This document shows, piece by piece, positions 12,104 to 21,887 of a stretch of DNA of 64,000 bases; position 1 is the stretch's first letter; each line of letters starts with the position of its first letter. This stretch comes from Heligmosomoides polygyrus polygyrus. Taxonomy: Eukaryota; Nematoda; Chromadorea; Rhabditida; Heligmosomidae. The notes beneath the pieces are model-generated. The model worked only from the letters and a program-made list of their open reading frames with translations, was not told the DNA's origin and did no database searches. The translations under genes and the position numbers were made by a program. The stretch is taken from contig OX377203.1 in the NCBI GenBank assembly GCA_947396885.1, positions 27,097,253 through 27,161,252 of the forward strand. Reading direction: 5' to 3'.

Positions 12104-12552
12104 CGCTGCAGAAATGGGGGCTCTTTCGGGGTCAGGGGAATGAGGCCCTTTAGTGCTGCTGTGTTTGACTGGAATACAACACGGGTAGCTAGTCAGGCTC
12201 TGTCGTGCGGGCGGGGTACTCCGGGCAGCCAGCCAGACTGCCCGAAGGGACGGGGCGAGACTTAAGGCGGCCTCGAATCGCCTTACATGTACTCCCAGTC
12301 TACCGAGTGCAAGCTTTTGGCCGAGCCGACACAGTTACAATCCGCACAGTCACGGACACATCCACGCACACTGTGCACGAACATGCCGCTCCCACGCACA
12401 AGGAACGCATCGACCCGACACAGCAGGAGCAAGGAGTCCATCCCCTGCATCCCACCTGCGTCTCTGGGCAGTACACGGTCGCATTTGGTTCGCGTTTAAT
12501 TCCCCTATCCACCACCCGGGGACGCGCCACGTGGCCCTGCGACAAGCGGCCC

Positions 12553-12601
12553 GAGATCCCTCTTAACAAGAGAGCCCGAAGGCTCTCTATCGAGGGAGAT
12601 C
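12553..12601 (-). other. Hairpin at the 5' end of RTE family A copy 1
   Basis: Two nested inverted repeats: outer GAGATCCCTC / GAGGGAGATC and inner GAGAGCC-CGAA-GGCTCTC, starting five bases from the element's 5' boundary. It could stabilise or process the transcript's 5' end. A self-cleaving ribozyme fold was not demonstrated. Confidence 0.5.
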
Positions 12602-12725
12602 CGTGGAGACTACGGTAGCTAAAGGTAACGAAGGCTGCTGAGATCATAATCATCGATTTTGCCGAAACTTCGCCTAGGGGGATTATTTGGGGTGCGTATC
12701 ACGAATCTGACATCCGTTTTTCGTT

Positions 12726-14018
12726 TTACGCCGGAGTTTGGACGAAATCGGTTACCATTACCTTAGTCACGCGTACCTTCCGTAGCCTACCGTCATCATC
12801 ATTTTCAATAGCGTTTGTCCCGCTTGGTGGCGGAGTCCGCTCTTCTGGTCTGGTGACGCCACTTCTCCCGATCAAAGCTTGGTCGGGATGGACACCAGCT
12901 AACTTCAAGTCCATATGCAACGTATCTAGCCAACGTTGTTTCGGGCGTCCTCTGGGCCGTTTTCCAGGGACTTCAAGATTCAGGCCAATCTTACACACGG
13001 TGTCGTCGTTAGCGCGAAGGACGTGACCATACCATCGTAGACGTGCTTCGCGCAACTTGTCAGCTATCGAGGCGACACCGAACCTTTGTCGCATGGTTTC
13101 ATTGCGAACGCGGTCCAATCGCGTTACTCCAGCCATCCACCTTAGCATTTTCGTCTCCATTACACTGAGGCGGCTTTCAATTTCCTTCGTCACAGGCCAG
13201 CACTCAGCACCGTACGTCGCTACTGGGCTGACGACTGCTCTATACACCTTTGACTTGAGGTACTCAGGTATTGTCTTGTCGCAAAGCACCCCAGTCAACG
13301 AACGCCATTTGGACCAGGCTGCACTCACACGTGCGTTCACCTCCAACTTTAGACTGCCATCGGACGTGACTGTTGATCCAAGATACTTGAAAGATGTAAC
13401 TCGTGAGAGCTCAGTACCATTGATCTTAATGGATCCATGCTCATTCACATCCGTCGTCAAGTATTCCGTCTTTTTGACGTTTAGCTTGAGTCCGAACAAT
13501 GCTAAGCGATCGCACCACGCCTGTGCCTGTCGATCGAGCTCTGCTTTGTCTTCGCATGCAAGCATAACGTCATCGGCATACAGCAGCGTCCAAGGAGCTG
13601 ACCATTGGAGATCGCGTGTAATTGCATCCATGACGATCACGAAGAGCAGTGGGGAGAGCGCAGATCCCTGGTGCACTCCGACAGAGATTGGAAACTCCAT
13701 CGAGGTGCCCGCTGGTGCTCGCACTCGGCTTATTGGGCACGAGTAGAGGATGCGCACCCACTCAATAAGCTCTTCAGCGATACCATGTCGTCGCAATGCG
13801 TACCATATCACTTCCCGCGGAACGCGGTCGAAGGCCTTCTCCAAGTCCAGGAAGGCAAAATGCATCGGTTTCTGTTTCTCGCGGTGTTTCTCTAGCAAAA
13901 GACGAACAGCGTGAATGGCATCAACAGTGCCACAGCCAGAGACGAAACCACACTGATTCGTGGAAAGCTGGACGACATCCCGAATACGTCCATCGACAAT
14001 TCGCTCAAAGATTTTCAT
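12726..14018 (-). pseudogene. RTE family B reverse transcriptase, catalytic half
   Basis: About 430 codons on the - strand beginning MKIFERIVDGRI. The RT blocks are present: STNQCGFVSGCGT, FAFLDLEKAFDRVPREV, GVHQGSALSPLLFVIVMDAI and the catalytic LLYADDVMLACE (residues about 147-158). The LGSTVTSDG and RWYGHVLRANDD blocks typical of RTE-like C-termini follow. The reading frame runs out of the retrotransposon through its GATGATG tail into the foldback element, so the last 20 or so residues come from that element. The frameshift near 14015 separates it from the upstream half. Confidence 0.82.
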
Positions 14019-15534
14019 GGTGTGCTAAAGAAGGCGAATTGGTCGGTAACTAGCACAGTCTGCAGGACTGCCCTTCTTCTTCCAAATCGGAATAGTCGTG
14101 CTTTGCTGCCAACCCTCAGGCACTTTCTTCTCAGCAACAACCTGATTGAAAACTCAGTCAGCCAATCAGCAGGGCACCAGCCCTTCGACTTCCACAGGTC
14201 AGCTGGCAGGTCATCGGGACCAGTGGCTTTGCCTGACTTCATCTTCCTCAGGGCTGCTTCAGTTTCGCTCACTGTGATCTTCTGAACAGGACCGTATACA
14301 GGTGATGCAAAAGGAACAGCAGGATGTTCAAATTCTACATTCGAGATTTCCTCGAAGTATTCGCGCCATCTCTTCACAGCCCTCTTACGATCCATCAGAA
14401 GATGACTGTTCTCGTCGTTAATGCCAAGGAACTTCTCGATGTCTTCTGCTTGGCGACAGCGAGCTTTGGCGAGGCGGTAAAGATAACGCTCGCCATCGCG
14501 CGTCTCCAGTTTTTCATTCACATCAGCGTAGTGTGCGGCTTTAGCACCGGCCACTGCCTTCTTTGCCGCTTTCTTCGCTTCTCGATAATTCCGCCAATTA
14601 TCGACTATTTTATCACCGATAAATACGTGATATAGCCGTTTCTTTTCCCTAACCGTCTCTCTGACATCGTCAGTCCACAGCCAAGCCTGCTTGTCGACCC
14701 AACGCCGTCCAGGCTTCGTTGTGCCGAGTTCGAGGCGCGCAGCCCGAGTTATCGCATCGGTAGCATCCTTCCAGGTTTCGTCGACAGTTGTTACCGTCGG
14801 CAACCGAATGCGAGAAATAACTGCCGCTTTCTTCTCTTTCAGTCGCCACCATTTGATTCTAGCCGTCCCGCATCGCTCAACACGTTTACACCTCGGAGGT
14901 GTGATCTTCAGCGAGCAGATCAGTGGACGGTGTTGCATGGCAACCGTCTCATACGGCACGGTCTTCGCGTCTGTGACAAGACCTTGGTCGCGACGCCTAA
15001 CAAGGACATAGTCAATCTGCGTTTTGGCGTTCCCGCTATAAAACGAGATGAGGTGGGAGTCACGCTTTCGAAACTTGGTGTTCACGATGGTGAGGTCGTG
15101 TGAGTCTGCATACTCACGTATACGCTCACCATCGGCGTTGCGTGACCCATAGCCAAAACCACCATGACAGCTGTAACCATCTTTCGTTGCTCCGACGTGA
15201 CCATTAAGGTCACCTGCCACAACAATCATGTCTTGTGACGGCACTTCCGCTGTCTTCTCATCAAGCAGGGACCAGAACTCGTCCTCGCATCAGGGACCCT
15301 CGCATACTTCTCACACTTGCCGGGCTTTGCGAGTGCGCGTCGGTTCCCGCGGACGCCGTAGCACTATTTCGAGAACTCTGAAACGTCATCGACCATATGA
15401 TGTGACACAGGATGTTCGTAGGCCGGCCTGTCACTAGGGCCTGTCGCCTGCATTCGATTGTCCGTGATTGGCTCGGCTCGCAAAAGCAAGCAGTTTCCAG
15501 TGGCACCACGTGGAGGAACGGACATCGCCACCGC
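12794..15534 (-). mobile_element. RTE-like retrotransposon, family B, copy 1
   Basis: A 2741 bp insertion in the same foldback element, bounded by an 18 bp target duplication CCTTCCGTAGCCTACCGT at 12776-12793 and 15535-15552. The 3' end on the - strand finishes in GATGATG, a short trinucleotide tail as in RTE elements. Protein sequence and tail differ from family A. Compared with copy 2, about 510 bp of the 5' endonuclease region are missing after about 15275. Confidence 0.85.
14015..15244 (-). pseudogene. RTE family B endonuclease C-terminus and RT linker
   Basis: About 409 codons on the - strand. Residues 6-17 (MIVVAGDLNGHVG) are the GDxN block of an AP-type endonuclease; FYSGNAKTQIDYVLVRRRD and QHRPLICSL are its C-terminal blocks. 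The last of these has QHRP where SDHR is usual, so a catalytic pair is changed. The linker and early RT region follow, with ALRKMKSGKATGPDDLPADL. After DWLTEFSIRL the frame is lost; the ORF resumes in another frame at 14018. The endonuclease N-terminus is absent because of the internal deletion upstream. Non-functional. Confidence 0.82.
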
Positions 15535-15941
15535 CCTTCCGTAGCCTACCGTATTCCAACGTAAAACGAAAAAAGGATGCCAGATTCGTGATCAGCACCC
15601 CAAATAACCCCCCCCCCCCCCTCCTAGACGAAGTTTGGGCAAAATTGGTGACCTTGCTTGGACCACCCATGTTAACGGTATGGGTGGTCTCCGACCGAAT
15701 CGTGAAAAACGGATATCAGATTCGTGATCAGCACCCCAAATAACCTCCCTAGACAAAGTTTCAGCGAAAAAAAATTTCGACTGAAGTCTTGTCGGTGGAG
15801 TCGGAACTTTTAACTAGTGCCGTTTGTTTTTCGTTTGTGTAGTTTCTACTAATGTTTAGGTCAAGTTATTTTAATCCATAGATCGTTCATTCAAGAATTT
15901 TATAAAGTGATCCTACCCGACCCACCTAATGATATCAAAAT

Positions 15942-16740
15942 AGCACCGGATGCGGAATCCGACGGGCAAGTCGCGGCTGCCGTTCATGTTCGAGTTATGT
16001 AGGCTATACAAGGCGTCCGCCTGAAAAGGAGCTCGTCTAGGCAGCGAACGAGTGGCTTCCAGTTGCCCCGCTAGAGAATGCAGCAGCTTCTACAGTATGG
16101 TGAGACACCTAACGAAGTGCACCCGGAACTTGGCACGCAAGGACAGTGCAGCCGCTGCCTTCCCAGTCGGGGCAACTGGAAACCACTCGCTTGCTGCGTG
16201 AACGGGCTCCCTATCGGGCGGACGCCTTGTATAGCCTACGTGACTCGAACCATGAATGACAGCCGCGACTCGCCCGTCGGGTTCCGCACGTAACCGCGCG
16301 AGTGGCACGTACCGGGTGCCAGCACAGGTGTCGCCACAGCGGGAGCTGGGGCCTCACACTGGGCGAGCCCCGGCCACCTGGACGCCGAGTCGGGCTTCTC
16401 CCCGGGGAGCAGCCGTCGCTGCAGCTAATGCGACTCTGCAAGCACTGTCAGAAGCCGGTCCCCACCCGGAGTCCCCGACGCACCCGGGGGCAGCGGACGA
16501 ATCGATCGCCGTCCGACACTTGCGGGCGTATCGATCGACGACGGCGGGCGCCAGAAGGCGGCCCTCACGAGGTCGCCGGAACCCTCCGTCGCTGCTCCCG
16601 CACGGCTTCTACCGGGCCTCGTCGTTCGAGGTCGCTGATGTCGCTCTTCCTCGTTCCCCTCGTTGACGGAACAAGGAGTTGCTGTCCGCTCTCCCGTCCC
16701 CTGAGCTTTTTCGCGTCGCTTTTGGCTGGCAGAAGCTTCG
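15942..16740. other. GC-rich island with a 120 bp inverted repeat
   Basis: Base composition is much richer in G and C than the neighbours. Bases 15951-16070 and 16168-16288 are inverted copies about 80% identical by eye, separated by about 97 bases. Both carry GTAGGCTATACAAGGCGTCC and a TTCGAGT(T/C)A box that resembles a Pol III B-box. The open frames across 16078-16781 overlap on both strands and look like a by-product of GC content. It starts immediately after the outer arm of the palindromic composite. Confidence 0.55.
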
Positions 16741-17266
16741 CTTTCCCTTTGAGTGCTCTTCTTATCTTGAAATCCTGCTGAATTCAGCTGCCATTTCGAC
16801 TCGAAGTGAGATGGGGGATGCTTAAGCAGTGTTTCGTGTCCTTATTGATTTATTTGTTGTACGTGGACATCCACGCAGACAACTATTTGCAATGAGCCGT
16901 AAAAGGAAAAGTCAAAACGAGAAATGCACAAGGAGAGGAACAAAGAAATGTTTGCGCGATGGAGATAACAGAGAACACCACCTTAATGAATCACCATTGA
17001 GGCATCTGTCAATGAACTTCCCTGTGGTTAGTTGTGAGATGTGGTTTGCTAGAGCATATTTTTGGAGAACTTCAAGTCCGAACCAGCTGTTTGGGTAGAA
17101 AAGGATGCTCGTGGTCGAAACCTTGCCCTAGGACACCGTGCCTTGCTTCGGCGGGCCGGCGTGACGAGTGGCTACATACAGCGAATGTAAATGCAGTCTT
17201 ATCTCTTCGTTTCGATTACAGATCCGTGTGGTATTTGTTTTCGTACTGGGCAAGGGAGGCAACTCC
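16741..17266. other. No recognisable feature
   Basis: AT-richer DNA after the GC island; no gene or known repeat is seen. Confidence 0.4.
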
Positions 17267-17384
17267 ATGGGCGGATTCGTAAACGACTTACAGAGATCTG
17301 ACGGAGAAATTACGGCGGAAACTCTGAGAAAACGCGAATTAACGCGACTTGTTCACAACCGATATGGTGAAAAGTTGGCGTAAT
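17267..17384 (+). repeat. Partial family W MITE arm
   Basis: Starts GGCGGATTCGTAAACGACTT and continues ACGGAGAAATTACGG, matching one arm of the MITE that follows at 17388, and ends in a GATATGGTGAAA phrase also found at the centre of the copy at 40908. It looks like a diverged half-copy next to a full one. Confidence 0.5.
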
Positions 17385-17387
17385 CAG

Positions 17388-17524
17388 AGGTCGGATTCAT
17401 CAACGACTTACAGCAATTTAACGGAGAAGTTACAGCCGAAATCCCTGATACCAAGCCGCGCTATCACGGATTTCGGCTGTAATTTCCCTGTCAAATCTCT
17501 GTAAGTCGTTGATGAATCCGGCCC
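17388..17524. mobile_element. Family W MITE, copy 1 (137 bp)
   Basis: An almost complete inverted repeat whose ends read GGGCCGGATTCATCAACGAC inwards (left end AGGTCGG). Flanked on both sides by CAG (17385-17387, 17525-17527). Contains TACAGCCGAAAT and its complement. The 3 bp CWG duplication and GGGCC start fit a PIF/Harbinger-like or another 3 bp-duplicating family; the assignment is inference. Confidence 0.75.
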
Positions 17525-17912
17525 CAGGAGGTAGGCAATTTCAACACGGGTGCCCCCTGCCTAAATCTGTGCACTCCTACGTTCACTTTTCCGTGTCGAC
17601 CACATGTTTCGCTTTGCATGGATTACATTCTGTTTCTCCCAATACAATTGGTCTATTATATATTTTGTAGGCCTTCAACAATACTTTTGTACTGGGGGCA
17701 AAAGGGCCTAGGCGATTGGAATGTACGTAAACACGCCTTACTTCGATTTTTCGGATGTGGTTTGTGAAATCCTATTTGTGGTTGCATAGTGAACTTAAAT
17801 TCTTCGTGGTGTCGGTCCCGAAGCAGCCATATAATTGATGCAGGATCCATTTTTCCACAATTGAGCTCATTCTCATTCTAACCTTGAAGCTTCATTTATT
17901 TGTTTTTCATAT

Positions 17913-19151
17913 TGTATTGTCTAAAGAAAAATGTATACACTGTTTGAAAGGTGTCAACTTTGCTCTCTGTGAAGGTACTGAAGAAGTTAAGGGCTTATAT
18001 CAAAACTTAGCAAAATAGAAATTTTCTGACATATGAATGGTGCGGAATGCAATCGTCCGAAATGTTGCATTTTACACTCGATTGACAGTGTTTCGCCCGA
18101 ACACTTGTAATTTCTTCATAAAGGGGCCGTATCGGTTGACTTGTGTCTCTTTTAAGGTTCAAAATTTAAAAATACCCTACGGCTTGAAAAAAAATGCAGA
18201 GTATCCTAAAAATCCAGGTTCTATTTGAAAGGTTCTAATATTGCTGCTAGTGAGGCTTTCAAAGAAGTTTGAGACTCATATAAAAGCGCAGGGTAAAGGG
18301 TTTTTTGTGACATGTAAATAGTTAAGATGCGCCATGCTCCCGCTTGATTGAAACCTTGCATTTCAGACTCGTTTGATTGTGCATTTGTTGAATGCTTGTT
18401 ACAGTTTTGTTACTACTTGGCCAGATTAACCTCTGTTGTGCTTCTTTTAGCACTTTCGGTCGCCCAGTAGCTCAAATTATGTCAATTAACCTCAGCTTGA
18501 ATGTTGCTTCATCATCAGTGCACAGAATCCGTCTTGAAAAATGGGGTTTCTGCTACATTTAAATTGTGCATAAGTAAACTCACATGTCTCGTGTGATCGT
18601 CAAGTTTTAAACGTTAAAAGAGGCAGAGCACAGGTTAATGTGGCCAAGTAGTAACAAGATTGTAAAAGCATTCGGCCCATGCACAATCAGTCGAGTCGGA
18701 AACGCATGGTCTTAGGTGGGGACATGGCGCAATCTTGACTATTTGCACACCATAGGCGTCTCACTATCCTATGCTTTCATATAAGCCTCAAACATCTTCA
18801 AAAGCTTCACCAGCAGCAATGTTAGAACTTTCAAATAGTGCCTGCACTTTTTAGGATTCCTTCATTTTTCGTATGGCATAGTGTGCTTTTAAATGTTTAA
18901 CCTTGAAGGAAACACAAATATATCGAATCGATTGATTTATGAAGAAATAACAACAAGTATTCGGTGAAACAGTCAATCGAATGTAAAATGCATAATTTCA
19001 GACGAATGCATGGTGCATTCCACACCGCTCGTATGCAAAAAAAATTTGTATTCTCCTAAGCTTTCATATAAGTCATTAACTTTTTCAGTACCTTTACTAT
19101 GAGTAAAGTTATCACCTTTCAAACAGTTTATACATTTTTTGAGACACCCTG
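17913..19151. mobile_element. Palindromic Tc/mariner-like element, family P copy 1
   Basis: A long inverted repeat of about 1.2 kb. The right end is CAGGGTGTCTCAAAAAATG read inwards; the left end is decayed (TTGTCTAAAGAAAAATG). Arm phrases such as ATTTTGCATTTTACACTCGA recur inverted. The centre (about 18461-18523, - strand) matches the GATGAAGCAACATTCAAGCT block at the centre of the 38818-40089 copy, a remnant of a transposase DE-ATF-KL motif. The flanking TA is not preserved. Confidence 0.65.
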
Positions 19152-20139
19152 TCTTTTCAGTGCAAGCCCAGAGAGGAGCGTCCACGGTGTATTTATATCA
19201 AACCTAACTGCTTTTACCTGGAAAGACTTAGATTTCTTACTGCAGTTATACTGAGTATTTATTCGAGCTTAAAGTTTTTCTTTCACAGACGTAAATCGTT
19301 TTAAGTCTTCGCATCACTATCCCCCCCCCCCCCACCCCCACCCTCTTGTGACGACATGGCCTTGCGCGTCAGCTGCTTCATTGCGACGATAGTCACTGTT
19401 TAGGGCCCCATTCGAGCAACTATCTGGACTAGGGGACATAAGGTTTGCCCCCACCCTCTCAACTGGACTTGTACCGAACCCTCCATTTATGAGCGCTTGC
19501 AGTTCTGATATCTGAGCGAGCTATATGGGTTTGTGCCCGAATCGGAGTGATGAGGCCTCTCAACACGGGGAATGCAGATGCACTCGAATCAGGTTCTTGG
19601 TTAGGATTTGCCGCCGAGGCGAACCAAAATGTCCATCCCGTGCAGGGTTTGTGAATGGTGCGTTTCCTAGTTGACGAACCGTATTTTGAATGCGCACACA
19701 ACCGCGTATCCTGGAATTTCATCATCGCACCATCTAAATCAACTTTTATCCAGAATTTGCTCGCAATAGCTCGCTTATATACGCTTTGCTAACAAGTGAG
19801 TCGCTTGCGAATTTTGGGCGGATGCTCATATAACACTTTAGAAACCGCTCACATAAAGCAGCCTTCACTAGTTAAGTGTAACTTTCATCTTCGTAAATGT
19901 AGCCGTTTAAGAAGGCTCGCTGTTAGGAAACGGTGACTAAGAAGACGGCTGCACTAAGCTATGTCTGTGCGCGAATGAGTGCACTTTTTTGTTAGGGCCT
20001 CATTTCATGCATTGAGTAGGGCTTGTGAAGCCTTTCGATGTAGGACGAGAAGTGTCGTGAGTACAGGTACTGCTGAGAAGTCCAGTTTTTGTTCTCTATT
20101 TGCTCTTGGTTCTATAATTAAGTGAAATTTTTAAAACGC
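19152..20139. other. Gene-free stretch with a poly(C) run
   Basis: A C-run with CCCCACCCCCACCC lies at 19321-19343. Nothing else is recognised. Confidence 0.4.
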
Positions 20140-20262
20140 TAACTTGTCCATCGGGTGGCCACCGCAAGTCACTGCATGAAATCAGGTACGCATTCGAATC
20201 GCCTCTACGACATTCTGTAGAAGTAGAATGCGTGGGATATCCCAAGGAGGATTGACTAATGC
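20140..20262 (+). repeat. S1 SINE, 3' fragment
   Basis: Carries the S1 phrases GTGGCCACCGCAAGTCACTG and CATTCTGTAGAAGTAGAATG on the + strand. The tRNA-like head is missing, a 5' truncation. Confidence 0.55.
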
Positions 20263-20828
20263 TGCTCTTTTTTTTCCTTTATCCCGACTTCCTTGAATGA
20301 CCGTGTTTCTCAGTGGCTCGTGGCTCATCGTGTTTCTTAGCCATTCTTAAACGGCAGCGTCAATAACACTTTCCGTGCAATCACTGTGTAGTATGAAGGA
20401 TTGCCGCTGACGAGGGGATTCGAAAAAGTCGAATCGAACATACCGCGCTCACATGACGAGGTAAAAAGTTCCGCTAACATATCGCTGAACTAGGGCCATA
20501 TATACATCAACCTCCGCCTGGCTTCCGGCATCGCGAAGCGCTTCGTGACTGTGTTAAACTCTCGGTCCCAGCTGTTCGATCAGGCACCTCAGTGCTCGGT
20601 CTTCGTTCCGGCCACAGCACTCCCTTTGTTTCCACTCCCTTTGTTCTCTCGTCATAGACGTCTGGACATAAGCGCAATGCGTACTTTCCGTGTTGGCACA
20701 TCAGCGGAGTGCTGAGACCTTGCTAGCGGTTTATCATAGCTGAAATAAAAAAGTCTTCAGTCTCGTTCCTGCTTGAAGAATTCATCCGGCAGAAAGTGTT
20801 GTGCTATAGCTAGCTTGCAGTTCGACAT

Positions 20829-21887
20829 CTATATCGTTTTCACGTCGAATTGGACACTCTTCTAAGCCAGCCTAAGACTTTTGAAATCAAAGTGAACTTT
20901 TTTCGAATCGAAACGAGCTTTTTCTACACTACGCTAGAGACTCCAGACAGTTTAGAGTAGTTTTTTGTCCATGGAAAAGTTTAGTACAACATTCATTGAG
21001 GTTCGAAAAAGGGGGGGGGGGTAAGGCGCTTGATCGGGTAAGTAACAAATCCAAAGTCTTGAACCACTTTTAGGCCTCTGAAGACGACGGACAGGTCGAA
21101 ACGTTAGGCCGCTCAATAAAACTGATCCACCTAACCTCGTTTGGCACAGCAGTATTAACAGATTAAGAAAATGCCGAGGTTTTACGAAGAGAGAACTTGG
21201 AGATTATTCATTGAGGTTTTAATTCAACAACCCAATAAGTGAACACATTGTTTGAAATTTTATTTAAATTAAATTTTGATGTTGAAATTTAAAAATTTTG
21301 CGAGAAAGAACAATGTTTAGACTTGTTTCAAAGAGCGGGAAGGCGGCTACTTCTTTGTGCCAAATTACATCCCTCGTCTAAGACGTCACGATTTTTATTC
21401 GATTGATAGAGAAATCTCTGCTTGCATGGAGTTTCACACTTGTAAACGATACATCAAAACCAATTGTAAAGAACACACGTATCCTCATTTAGCTGCTTCA
21501 TGTAAGCAGCATTTACACTATCAGTCAAACAAAAGTTGCGGCGACTGCACGGCGCGATGTGATTTTTTTAATACGCTTTATGCTTGCTTCTTTGCTATGC
21601 TTCAGGACCAACCTTAATTTATTTATTTTTTCCAAAAACAAAATTTCATGAAATTTAACTTAACTTACTGGGGCAGGTAGATGAAGAAATATCAAAGAAT
21701 GTTATACCAGGCTTCCCGTAACAAAAATCTATTCTAACCAACGTATTGAGTCTGTAGTTTAACCTGCCTGAAGGTCATTTCGATTTGGAGGAGTTCGCCT
21801 TGATTTCAAAAGTCTTGTGGCTAGCTTAGAGAGGTGGCCAATTTGGTTTGAAAAGTGTTCAGTTTGACGTCATAATGGTATATATTT
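20829..21887. mobile_element. Foldback element, family Q copy 1
   Basis: The ends are inverted relatives: left ATATCGTTTTCACGTCGAAT, right (read inwards) ATATACCATTATGACGTCAA, each followed by ACACT and TTGAAATCAA-type phrases. The interior (about 21450-21600: GCTGCTTCATGTAAGCAGCA, ACACTATCAGTC) matches the copies at 29823-30665 and 34782-35993. A 9-base G run lies at about 21012. No transposase is seen. Confidence 0.55.

Larger units (their letters stand above)
9588..12606 (-). mobile_element. RTE-like retrotransposon, family A, copy 1
   Basis: A 3019 bp insertion bounded by an 11 bp target duplication AGACTACGGTA at 9577-9587 and 12607-12617. Its 3' end (at 9588) is a short repeat, AGGTGATACAGGTGA on the - strand, as is usual for RTE elements instead of poly(A). 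The single ORF reads - strand from 12103. The region 12104-12606 is a GC-rich leader starting with a strong hairpin (12553-12601). This copy is near full length at both ends but internally deleted and frameshifted. Confidence 0.85.
9300..15821. mobile_element. Foldback MITE (family F), split by two retrotransposons
   Basis: Both ends read inwards GGCACTAGTTAAAAGTTCCG. The surviving pieces are 9300-9587, 12607-12793 and 15535-15821. Each carries the ~60 bp motif (a CTAGGGGGGTTATTTGGGG core, then TGCTGATCACGAATCTGA): forward at about 9372-9427, 9511-9556 and 12668-12725, reverse at about 15565-15625 and 15705-15760. The uninterrupted relative at 44607-45447 shows that the two retrotransposons are later insertions. 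One reverse motif of the full set is missing here. G and C runs at 9374-9391 and 15609-15621 are expansions inside the motif. No transposase is present. Confidence 0.78.
9180..15941. repeat. 6.8 kb palindromic composite
   Basis: Bases 9180-9299 and 15822-15941 are inverted copies, 120 bp each, with only about three visible mismatches (around GGATGATTTTA versus GGATCACTTTA). Inside them sit the two halves of a foldback DNA element (9300 and 15821 are its termini), and inside that two RTE-like retrotransposons. The outer arms extend beyond the termini defined by the copy at 44607-45447, so either this subfamily has longer ends or an inverted duplication included flanking DNA. No direct target duplication is visible at the outer ends. 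Confidence 0.8.

Noticed and set aside
16078..16781. Overlapping long open frames on both strands
   Set aside because: They coincide with a GC-rich island and an inverted repeat; stop codons are rare there by composition. No domain is recognised.
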